Under the pieces are notes generated by a model. That model ran no database searches. It had not been told where the DNA came from and worked only from the letters and a program-made list of their open reading frames with translations. A stretch of DNA of 64,000 bases from Aradus depressus (lineage: Eukaryota; Arthropoda; Insecta; Hemiptera; Aradidae): positions 19,147,079 to 19,211,078 of the forward strand of contig OY759215.1 in assembly GCA_963662175.1 (NCBI GenBank), written 5' to 3'. Below are positions 44,479 through 53,459 of the stretch, in pieces. Numbering within the stretch: the first letter of the stretch is position 1; the number at the start of each line of letters is the position of its first letter. The position numbers were made by a program, and so were the translations under genes.

Positions 44479-44659
44479 AACAAAGGAAATGTGAGTATTT
44501 ACCTGAATTATACTTTGTGTAGCATTATTAAAATGTGTTCATAGAGGTATAACGGCAACCTGTCTGTTTCCGCTGCAGCCTTCATAGCCGCAGGAGACCA
44601 CGACTGGGAACTAAACAGATAAGGTTGTATTTTGCTCGTTCACCGTGACAAATCCCATT

Positions 44660-44716
44660 CGTTCGTATATAATAGCGCTCGTCAGTTGCTTGTTCACCAA
44701 ACTCGGTGGAAGTTGC
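44660..44716 (+). promoter_or_regulatory. Weak candidate arthropod-type core promoter
   Basis: An initiator-like TCAGTT (A at 44684) is followed at +28 by AGTTG, matching the DPE consensus, and preceded by TATATAAT, but that lies too close (-18) for a working TATA box. It sits upstream of a Penelope end. May be chance. Confidence 0.15.
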
Positions 44717-44911
44717 TTTTTGCTGAACTATACTGTAATTATTCAAAGTCTTGTCTGTTAAAAAATAAAGAAAAAACATACGTTTTTTCACAAAATATTG
44801 TCTATTTCACAAATATATGACGGGATTAGAATCAAAATGGTCCAAGTGACATTTTTGAAAAATTTTCGTTAAGTGCATAATCGGATACAAAAATGATAAT
44901 TCTGTTAAGGG

Positions 44912-44941
44912 AGTACTTTCGGTACTGCTACCATCTTCAAA
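44912..44941 (-). ncRNA. Hammerhead-like motif, one core change
   Basis: Minus strand TTGAAGA (for CTGAAGA), stem II GGTA-GCAG-TACC, GAAA, palindrome AGTACT, C. The first core C has become T. Confidence 0.5.
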
Positions 44942-44963
44942 TACTGAGTATTTGTTGTCATGG

Positions 44964-44994
44964 CTGAAGATGGTAGCAATACCGAAAATACTCC
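44964..44994 (+). ncRNA. Hammerhead ribozyme motif, complete core
   Basis: CTGAAGA (44964-44970), T, perfect 4-bp stem II GGTA-GCAA-TACC, GAAA (44984-44987), then AATACT, one mismatch away from the AGTACT palindrome of its sister copies. Confidence 0.65.
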
Positions 44995-45369
44995 CATATT
45001 ATATACATATATTTGTGAAATAATCAATATTTGTTTTTAAAACATACGTTTTTTCTTTACTTTTTATTATGTGTTTCATAATATCTCTGCAACAAATGTT
45101 AAGTATCATCTTATCTGTTAGGTGATGGTTCGTCCTGAGGTAGTTCATCAGGTTGGCATGTTATTGTCTGTTCCAGAAACATCGATCGCTTTCTCATTTC
45201 TAGAAAGGAAACTGGTCCTTTGTAGTCAAGTTGAATGTTTTGAAAGGGATTAGAATAACATTTATTATCCTTACTCAAGAAACATTATTCTATTCCCGAA
45301 ATGTACTTAATTAGGTAAAACTTAGGAAAGACAGTAGTGAATAAAGGAGTGGAAAGGATATCTGGGAGC

Positions 45370-45612
45370 TACAATAAACTTAAGCACGCCGTCCTTCGGA
45401 TAAGACATTATGCGATGGTCCCGAGCCTGTACGATGTCAAGTACTTATTATAGACCCCTTACCCTAGGTGAATAAAAATTTAGGGTAGGCAAAATTTATT
45501 ACTTCCACAGTAGAGTCGGACTCATGACCACCAGAGTGACGAAAGAGCGCTCTGGTAGTAGGCGATTTGGGCTTGTAGTTAAAGCCCTGGCATGAGTCAT
45601 AATAACTAACAA
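45370..45612 (+). mobile_element. SINE-A copy, 5' truncated
   Basis: aataaacttaagcacgccgt through gccctggcatgagtcataat and a tail aactaac. The minus ORF at 45499-45702 lies in it. Confidence 0.9.
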
Positions 45613-45760
45613 AGTGGTGATTTTAATGGTGGAGCTATTACCTTTCCCAAAACAGTTAGTTAACCTTCTACTGAAGTTAGTTATGTATAGATATGACGTC
45701 ATGACGTTGATATGCCGATAAACAATTAAGGATATTAACTTTTTTTTTTTATTGTTACAG

Positions 45761-45838
45761 GTTTGTGAAACTCTTACTGGTTGGATTTTTCTATGAGTAC
45801 GTTAAGGAATTAGGGGTTCAAAAAAAAAATGCACACAG
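45761..45838 (+). other. Candidate 78-nt exon (splice-site context only)
   Basis: A strong acceptor (ten T, attgttacag) ends at 45760 and a donor (acacag|gtaata) begins at 45839. The interval is 78 nt (26 codons) and open in the frame FVKLLLVGFFYEYVKELGVQ. Phase is symmetric. A nine-A run near its end and the lack of a recognised family keep confidence low. No neighbouring exon found. Confidence 0.25.
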
Positions 45839-46385
45839 GTAATAATGCAGTTTAAGGTGCAACATTCAGGTACGTGCAAAAGATTCTTTTACTAGTCTGT
45901 GACAATATATTATAGTAATAACATAATATTTGAAAACACGTAAATATGATTACTTTTACACACTGTAACTTTCCATAATATCAAAAAAAATAAAATAAGT
46001 ATTTAAGGAATTATTGTAGTTGTGCAATTAATGCAAATATTCTAAAAATCAAATTTTGGAAAGCGTTCTAGTTTTAGATATACATTTATGCAAATTTTGC
46101 AATCATGGTGCCCCCTCCCCCCTGAGGGCCGAGTTCTGGCCCCTTTGATAAATGTCCCTCTTTAATTAAATGCTAATTTGGGGTGGTCCGACAAAACCGC
46201 ATTTGAGAAATTACTACGATAAATATACTGTTTGGGAATTATAGCGTTATGTACTGCCTGCAACTTGTTCCCTTCCATAATTCTTGTTTCTCACTGGGGA
46301 ATTTGAGAGTTTCTCAGTGTACATTGAAGGGTATATCATAGGTTAACTATGAGTTTTTGTACTACTGAATACCGTGTATTTCTTT

Positions 46386-46740
46386 AACATAAAATATTGT
46401 AGTAATAACAATATAAAATTAAGTGAAGAGAAATGTGTACCGGTCACATAAAATATTATAGTAATAATAATATAAAATTAAGTGAAGAGAAATGTGTACC
46501 GGTCACATAAAATATTATAGTAATAATAATATAAAATTAAGTGAAGAGAAATGTGTACCGGTCACATAAAATATTATAGTAATAATAATATAAAATTAAG
46601 TGAAGAGAAATGTGTACCGGTCACATAAAATATTATAGTAATAATAATATAAAATTAAGTGAAGAGAAATGTGTTCCGGTCACATAAAATATTATAGTAA
46701 TAACAATATAAAATTAATTGAAGAGAAATGTGTACCAGTT
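46386..46740 (+). repeat. Six-copy 59-bp tandem array derived from the adjoining LINE
   Basis: The unit starts cataaaatattatagtaata and ends gaaatgtgtaccggt, with period exactly 59 bp. The last copy runs straight into LINE coding sequence at 46741, and its end (IKLIEEKCVPVTFTLR) is itself in frame with the LINE. Confidence 0.95.
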
Positions 46741-47291
46741 ACATTCACACTTCGCTACCAAACATGCCATCCCGTCACTATCAACAATGTTCTAATTCCT
46801 TCCTCCAACAGGTTCGTTACCTCGGGTTCTACTTATACAGCTGACTGCCGTGGAACCCACACACACGACTTGAACGACAAAAGTTGAATCCACGTTATGG
46901 TCTACTACGTAGACTACTTGGATCAAAGTCTAAACTTTCTACTGCCAACAAACTGACAATTTACAAGACTATAATACGCCCTATATGGACATACGACCTC
47001 GAATTACGGGGTACAGCCAAACAATCCAATATAAACCTCATCCAAGCTTTCCAGTCCAAAGTCCTTCGTCGAATTGTTAATGCTCCCTTATATGTCACCA
47101 ATAAATTACTCCATAAAAACCTAAAGATGCCAACCGTCCAGGAACTAATTCAATCCCGATTCTTAACCTTCCACAATAAACTTTCGTCCCTTCCTAACCC
47201 GTTTGCTCAAGTTCTATCCTCTCAATCCCATCCTGACAATCTTCCACGCCATCTGAACAGGAGATGGCCTCGAGTTCTTAGTAAAATTTAA
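46690..47291 (+). pseudogene. Jockey-like LINE reverse transcriptase, C-terminal part, frameshifted
   Basis: First segment IKLIEEKCVPVTFTLRYQTC and HPVTINNVLIPSSNRFV. After a frameshift near 46815 comes RYLGFYLYS with one stop, then from 46884 an uninterrupted frame: NPRYGLLRRLLGSKSKLSTA, NKLTIYKTIIRPIWTYDLEL, IQAFQSKVLRRIVNAPLYVT, stop at 47291. The KLxIYKxxIRPxWTYxxxL and FQSKxLRxIVNAPxYVxN blocks are diagnostic for the region after the RT catalytic domain in jockey-clade LINEs. The catalytic FADD part is missing. Confidence 0.85.
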
Positions 47292-47679
47292 ACATTTTAC
47301 AATTTTCTTTTGTTTATTTATTCATGTTTCTATTCATAAAAGAAATAATATTGACATATAGAAAATTAGGTCACAGAGATCGTGAGTTGAAGTCATTCTC
47401 CTGTTTTACAATAGTGTTATCGACCTCTGATTGTGTAAATGAAGTGACATAAATTTGTGTTGTTAAAACATTTGTTCAAATACATAGTACCTACTTGTTT
47501 AGAGTACTGAGACATTATTGACAACTGAAAGCAAATGCAATTATTAACATTTAGAATGGTAATAAGAAAGAAAGGAATCCTTCCGGTCTTAGTTTTATAA
47601 AATTCTCCGATCTAGCAACCATGGAAGGCTTCAGGAGAAATTGCGAAGAGATTTGAAGCTTGAGGAAGCTGAAGTGATG

Positions 47680-47900
47680 AATAACGTTCTAGGAAAAAAG
47701 TAATCGGGGAATCACCGGCCATATACTTACCCAGAACGAAATCAATTAAGTTTTGCTCTCCCTCCAAAGTCGATCTACCATTTGGACTAAAACTCAATAT
47801 TTGACCTACATAGTGGCTTATGAATCCTCATACTTAATTTTGTGTGGATACATTCATCACATCGGCAGTTATTGGGATTTTTGTGTTGAAGTCCCCCTCT
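47680..47900 (-). repeat. Family-H fragment (end-2 side)
   Basis: tcggggaatcaccggccata, ttttgctctccctccaaagt, cattcatcacatcggcagtt. Read on the minus strand the terminus is followed by acttttttcctag. Confidence 0.75.
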
Positions 47901-47924
47901 AATCGCTGAAATCACTACCACTAG

Positions 47925-48315
47925 CCCAGACTAACCAGAGGATTAGAGGACAGGTGGAGGTTTTCAAGGAAGATATCGCTACCACACTAACCCAGAGGAT
48001 AGAGGACCGGCGGATGTTTCTGGATATCACTATAATCGCTACCTCACTTACCAGAGGATTAGAGGACAGGTGGAAGTTTTCAAGGAGGATATGGCTACAA
48101 TCGCTACCACACTAACCAGAGCATTAGAGGACCGGCGGATGTTTCTGGATATCGCTATAATCGCTACCTCACTTACCAGAGGATTAGAGGACAGGTGGAA
48201 GTTTTCAAGGAGGATATCGCTACAATCGCTACCACACTAACCAGAGGATTTGAGAAGAGGCAGAGGATTTGAGGAGAGGTGGAGGTTATCGCTACAGTCG
48301 CTACCACACTAACTA
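47925..48315 (+). repeat. Higher-order minisatellite with two alternating unit types
   Basis: Units begin accagaggattagaggac. Type A continues aggtggaagttttcaagga, type B cggcggatgtttctggata. Both end with cgctaccacactaa or cgctacctcactt. A and B alternate about three times. Confidence 0.9.
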
Positions 48316-48329
48316 CCCACTCGTGACAA

Positions 48330-49180
48330 GTAGCGTGAAATGCAAATATCTCAGCATAAACGGATCGTATCCCCCGGTGGTAAGATGTTGGATCTTGATG
48401 TTTTACCTCTTGTTTTGATATATGGGATGACAGTTAACATTTGCCGTTGGGGACATCACCTGCAGATCCTCTTCAACAGTTCCACCACCTCCTCTCTGTT
48501 GGTTGCATTGTACGCTCAGTTGAATAGAAAACGTTTTAAGTGCTAATTTCCATATCCCCTACCAGTCCTCAGTTCTGCTGGAGTGGACCCTCCTGTGGAA
48601 CGAATGCACCCTCAGGGGGAGCCACCTTTTGGCATAATATATATTAAAAAGCGTGGCAGGGGTGAAGTGACACAATGAAGTGCCGTCAATATGGAGGTGG
48701 TCCGCACCACAATGAGACAGGCCTACGGCACTAAACCCCAGTCTGCTTATTAAGTTCTCTCTAATGGCACCAGGGGGCTCTCGCCTTTTGTCATTTACCC
48801 CTCAACTCATCTTTTTTTATTGCTTCTGCCCCTCCCCTATGTTTGACTAGTGACTAATAGATTTATATGTAATCCGTTTAAGCCCCTTGTCTTCTTGTTC
48901 CTAACTTTTTCTCCTTTATGTTTTAAACTTTCCTTTGGTGGCGGTTCTAGGTCGAGAGAAGCGTTTGTATCACTTCATACAACATAGGGTAATTGATCGA
49001 CTCAAAGTAATTTATGTTGAAACCTATGAAATGTCTATCAGAAATTAATTCAAAAAATGGCAGTGATCCCACTTTCAAATAGTATTAGACAAAGTATTTA
49101 ACTACTGGCAGCATCTCACAGAAAGACAGAAAGTCGCCATAGGTAAAAATTATCCCGCCCTGATGATTGTTAGAGACTCC
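48330..49180. other. Apparently single-copy stretch, no gene recognised
   Basis: 48340-48960 is less AT-rich. The ORF at 48340-48546 has no recognisable domain. cctcagggggagccacc and ggaccctcctgtgg words give no family match. Confidence 0.4.
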
Positions 49181-49194
49181 GTACATTTTTTGCT

Positions 49195-50215
49195 TCCCCA
49201 GCTAAACGAAGTATAGGGGAAGTTATGTAATCTATCAGAAATATGAAGTTGTTTATAATATGTCTATAAACACAGGTTAATTTCCAGAGGGCGTCGGTAG
49301 CTCAGTGGTATGCGTGCTTGACTTCTGAGCTCAAGGTCGTGGGTTCGTAGCCCGACCGAGGCCCTTAGTTTATTTTATCTTGGAGGTAAAATAAACTTAA
49401 GCACGCCGTCCTTCGGATGGGACGTTAAGCGATGGTCCCGAGCCTGTACGATGTCAGGTACTCGTTAAAGACCCCTACCCTAGATGAATAAAAAATTTAG
49501 GGTAGGCAAAATTTAGGACTCCCACAGTAGAGTCGGGCTCATGTCCACCAGAGTGACGAAAGAGCGCTCTGGTAGTAGGCGATATGACCTCGTAGTTAAA
49601 GCCCGGGCATGAGTCATAAAACCTAACCTAACGAGGTTAATTTCCGATGGAATGCATCGACACGAAATTTTATTTGTGAATCCAGGACTCACTAAAAACG
49701 ACACCTATTGATTTTCAGCCAATTCGTCTGAAGAGAAGGGGATATTACTCTCCCTTAATCTCCCCTAACACAAAAACTCTAGTAACTGCCGAAGAATGAA
49801 TGTATCGACACGAAATTTTATATATCTGATCAGAACCCCATACGGACGACACATATAAATTTTCAACGGCGTAGGCATGAGAAGGGGGGGGGATTAGAAG
49901 GGGCTCAGCTCAAAAACGCCAATAACTGTGATGTAGTGAATATATCGACATGTAATTTTATATTTAAAGTCATAACCCAAAGAGGACATAATCTGTCAAA
50001 TTTCAGTGATATCGGCAGAAGGAAGGGGGGGATCAGAGGGGTTTCAACTCAAAAACTCTAATAAATGCCGATGTAATGAATTTATCGACACAAAATTTAG
50101 GAGCTCCGATGTAAGTCACTAAGTTTTGGAGGTCGGCTAGTTTTGGAGAGGGAGCAAAAAGTTAATAGTTTAATTCGTTCTGGGGAAGTCCATTATTGGC
50201 GATTCACCGACGTAT
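49195..50215 (+). repeat. Family-H copy, longest complete one
   Basis: End 1 gcttccccagctaaacgaag then tataggggaagttatgtaat. Internal units at about 49640, 49790, 49915 and 50040, each with a tgaatgtatcgacacgaaat-like line. End 2 tggagagggagcaaaaagtt then attggcgattcaccgacgta. SINE-A (49286-49633) is inserted in the first part. Confidence 0.85.
49286..49633 (+). mobile_element. SINE-A reference copy (348 bp, clean target duplication)
   Basis: Flanked by aggttaatttcc at 49274-49285 and 49634-49645. Layout: tRNA-like head with pol III A box tagctcagtgg (49298-49308) and a mutated B box ggttcgtagcc (49342-49352); linker ttagtttattttatcttgga; conserved central block cgccgtccttcggatgggac, gttaagcgatggtcccgagc; 3' part cgaaagagcgctctggtagt; tail cataaaacctaacctaa. 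A pol III transcript needing a partner LINE is expected. The central block resembles conserved SINE core domains seen across animals, but I cannot confirm which. Confidence 0.95.
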
Positions 50216-50615
50216 TTTTTTTTTTTTTTTTTATTGTAGAAAAGGCTTGTCAAATACAATATTTTTCAGCTGAAAATAGCAATATCTCACCCAGCTACCG
50301 ACAAGTGTTTTGCCAGCTGCTCCAAACTACCTATTATCCAGTTTTCTATGGCCTAGCTCCTATATGTGTGTGCGGCAGATGTGTTTTATAGGTAACTGGA
50401 AAATCATTGCAGGGGAAATCATTGTTAGGGAAAAAACGTTTGCCTTTATAGCACTTTTAGTATTTGCTATTTTCTATGTGTTACGTAAAAGAATAAAATA
50501 ATTTCTTTGCCCTTCCTATTTTTACATAGGTAAAGAAGTTATTTAGAAAGTTCATAGTGCTTTATTGTTCAAAAAGGCCTCATATACTAAATTCATACTG
50601 TCCCTATAATCATGT

Positions 50616-50881
50616 AGTTAGTTATTATGACTCATACCCGGACTTTAACTACGAAGTCATATAGCCTACTACCAGAGCGCTCTTTCGTCGCTTTGGTGGA
50701 CAGGAGCCCGACAAAGTGGGAGTCCTAAATTTTGCCCACCCAGGCTTCTTCACCTACTGTAGTGGCCTTTAACAAGTACCTGACATAGTACAAGCTCGGA
50801 GCCATCGGAAGGACGGCGTGCTCGTGGTTTTTTCACCTCACAGATAAAAAGTTTAAGGATCTCGACCTCTGAGTTACTAGT
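50616..50881 (-). mobile_element. SINE-A copy, diverged
   Basis: tagttagttattatgactca, ctactaccagagcgctcttt, catcggaaggacggcgtgct, ending ctcgacctctgagttactag at the head. Confidence 0.85.
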
Positions 50882-50984
50882 GATTTTTTATTCTCATGTA
50901 TGTCATTATTTTTCCGCGACGCTACAGCCCACCATGAGTCTCCTCAAGGGAACTCTTCCATGCTACTCGGTCCTGGGCCAGTAT

Positions 50985-51335
50985 CCATCAGCCTTCCATG
51001 TTTGTATCCATCATCCTCTCATCCTTGTATCAGCTTCATCATTGTATCCACCAGTCTCTCATCATTGTACCCACCAGCCTCTCACCCTTGTATCCATCAG
51101 CCTCATCATCCTTGTATCTACCAGTCTCTCATCATTGTTTCTACCTGCCTCATCATTGTACCCACCATCCTCTCATCCTTGTATTCACCAGCCTCTCATC
51201 CTAGTATCTACCAGCCTCATCATTGTATCCATCAGCCTCTCATCATTTATCCACCAGCCTCTCATCCTTATATCCACCAGCCTCTTATCATTGTACCCAT
51301 CAGCCTCCCTTCATTGTATTCATCAGTCTCTCCGT
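50985..51335 (+). repeat. ~24-bp minisatellite, open in three frames
   Basis: About 14 degenerate units of ccaccagcctctcatcctt + gtat. Because the unit length is near a multiple of three and lacks stops, ORFs of 192, 172, 68 and 66 codons appear together. I read none as a gene. Confidence 0.9.
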
Positions 51336-51439
51336 CCATCTTCCTTTTCTTCTCCTCGTATCCGCTTACCTCATATCCTGCTGCTTTCTCAGGAATGTAT
51401 CTTTGTCCTTGCTTCTGACATGACTTACCTGGAGCTTAA

Positions 51440-51985
51440 CAATTTTACTCCATTGTGAGACGCTAACATGTAGTTTCTTCTCCATTCCTTTCGTCGCAGG
51501 GCAGGTTACAGTGTCATTTGTCTACACCGGATGGAGGTTGGAAATAGGAGTTGTTTTGTCGGTATAGGCAGGAATCGAGATCTGAACTCTCCCCCAAAGC
51601 CCGTAATAGCACCAGCTGGTTTGCCAAAGCCCTTTGATCCACTCTAGGCCCCTACGTTGTTCAATCGATTTGCGACTCGAGGTAGACAGTCTCTTACCGC
51701 AACAAATGAGTACTTTCTGACTAAGTCTGTCGTTTTCCTCTTGCCACAAAACACTTCGTCTTTGGCCTGATAAAAAAAAAAATCAGGTTTCACGCCAAAA
51801 ACTTTATTTGATACATAGCATTAATTTTAATTAAGTTCCTCCACAGATATCCTCTGTCGTCGATGTCGTTCGTGAAGTCGAATCCACTTATTGTTTAATC
51901 ATTATTTTTTATTACTTATATACTAATTTAACTGAAGATGTCACAAGTACAGAGTATAAGATGAGGCCTTAAGCTTTTGTATCTG
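51440..51985. other. No gene recognised; one possible Penelope remnant
   Basis: 51790-51860 shares ttatttgatacatagca and agttcctccacaga with 24832-24890. The 75-codon minus ORF at 51522-51749 has no recognised domain. Confidence 0.4.
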
Positions 51986-51988
51986 GCA

Positions 51989-52062
51989 GGTGGAAAAACC
52001 TTGAGCACGCCGTCCTTCGGATGGGACGTTAGGCAATGGGCCCGAGACTGTGCGATGTCAGA
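51989..52062 (+). mobile_element. SINE-A central fragment
   Basis: gagcacgccgtccttcggat, gggacgttaggcaatgggcc, gactgtgcgatgtcag. Confidence 0.85.
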
Positions 52063-52300
52063 AATTTTTGATTAGATCATAAATATAAGTGTTATCTTGT
52101 AAAATGTACATCTGCCCCGAAGTAAAGTGATCTCAATTTTCGACCGATTTTGGTCAAAATCTAATCAGATCTGTTTGTACTTTCTGAATTAGAGCGCACA
52201 CAAACTTTAATCAAAATGTATTCAGGGGACGTTGAAATTCTATTGAAATCACTATCTCGGATTTTTATACGATTATAATATTTCCTAATTAGAGGTATAA
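52063..52300 (+). repeat. Family-C copy
   Basis: tagatcataaatataagtgt, gattttggtcaaaatctaat, aaatgtattcaggggacgtt. Confidence 0.65.
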
Positions 52301-52369
52301 AAAAGTTTATCCTTCAATATTTTGTGGGAAGTCTTTGAAAGGGTGGATTTATCCTGAAAGTAACCCCCC

Positions 52370-52660
52370 CACAGTTTTCATTTTCCGTTTGGGCTAACTG
52401 TGCCTGTTATTTTAACGTTGGAATCTCCCCGACTAAGGGCTAAATGAAATCCTGGCCCATTGATAAGGTCCGAATTCGGGGCCGCTGCCTCAGGGTGGGG
52501 TGAGACAATATTTATGGAGGGGGGGCACTGAACAAACACGGCATCATGGATTCCCATCAAGTTTCCGATTTATCATTGGCTCCAGGCTCCATTGTTTCCC
52601 ACTGGTGGCAATAAACCCGAAATTATGAGTCCTTTTCCGTCCTGGGTTCTGTCAAATCTT
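52370..52660. other. GC-rich island, possibly single copy
   Basis: Base composition differs sharply from both flanks. The minus frame 52560-52378 is open (IHDAVFVQCPPSINIVSPHP) but starts only at TTG and has stops just upstream. A conserved non-coding element or exon cannot be told apart by eye. Confidence 0.3.
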
Positions 52661-52739
52661 ATTTTTTTTTTAAATATTATCCTTATTACTACCATGGCCA
52701 AAAAACGTACGATATGTTTTTGCTTCGTATTGGCTTATT

Positions 52740-53030
52740 GACTTAGAAAAAAATCGTCCAAGAATCGCCGTCAATATACTTCCCCAGAACGAATTAATCT
52801 ATTATCTTTTCGCTACACCTCTAAAACCAGTCGACCGTTTGGGCTAACTTACATAGGGGCTTTTAAATGATTTGTTGATAAATTCAGTCTATCGGAAGTT
52901 ATCGTGTTCACAGGCATACAGAAAATTTTTTTTTTATTTATTTTTGTAATCGGGGTGTCGGAAAACAGTGAAATTCCGTTGAAAACTCGATTTAGAATTC
53001 CTGACCGATTGCATAACTTCGCATAGCTGT
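52740..53030 (-). repeat. Family-H copy, compact, both ends
   Basis: End 2 caagaatcgccgtcaatata with aaaaaaatcg before it, attcagtctatcggaagtta inside, end 1 cataacttcgcatagctgtg. The minus-strand terminus reads tttttttctaagtc. Confidence 0.75.
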
Positions 53031-53149
53031 GGAATTAAAATATCAAAGTTTTATGAAATATATAATATATATATTTTTTTATATATTAATTATTTTTCAT
53101 TAAAAATAAAAAAAAGGTGAAGTCTCACCATCCACAAAGTCTTATTTAC

Positions 53150-53390
53150 TTACTCAGTTATACAACAAAGTATGTATTGATAAAATTATGTAATCAGTCG
53201 AAATGTTGTCACCGGAGTTTCTTGTTTTTCAATCCCCTGCTCTCTAAAAACAAAAAAATAAAAATAAAAAAAAATAACATAACTCGATAGATTGTATAAT
53301 ATTGAGTTTTAGCCCAAATGCTCGATTGGCGTTGGAGGGAGAGCGAAAACGTAATTGGTTAATTCGTCCTGGGAAAATACATAGCCATTA
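53150..53390 (+). repeat. Family-H copy, internally deleted
   Basis: End 1 strongly decayed (acttactcagttatacaaca). End-2 approach tggcgttggagggagagcga, aaacgtaattggttaattcg intact. Confidence 0.65.
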
Positions 53391-53459
53391 CGACGAATAC
53401 AGAATTAATACCAACGACGGTCTATAGGTCTATTACATCTAAAGGGAATTTGGTTTAAA

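Larger units (their letters stand above)
44764..45060. mobile_element. Inverted pair of Penelope ends of the 30.4-kb family
   Basis: Left aaaacatacgttttttcaca, attgtctatttcacaaatat; right, inverted, atatttgtgaaataatcaat, atttgtttttaaaacatacg. Both halves carry hammerhead blocks facing each other, 22 bp apart. About 90 bp of unrelated sequence splits the left arm (44819-44909). Confidence 0.8.

Noticed and set aside
46669..46887. Separate 72-codon gene
   Set aside because: It is the frameshifted upstream piece of the LINE RT fragment plus one array unit.
51938..51965. aactgaagatgtcacaagta, a possible hammerhead core near a Penelope-like remnant
   Set aside because: No GAAA and no stem II; only the CUGAAGA heptamer fits.
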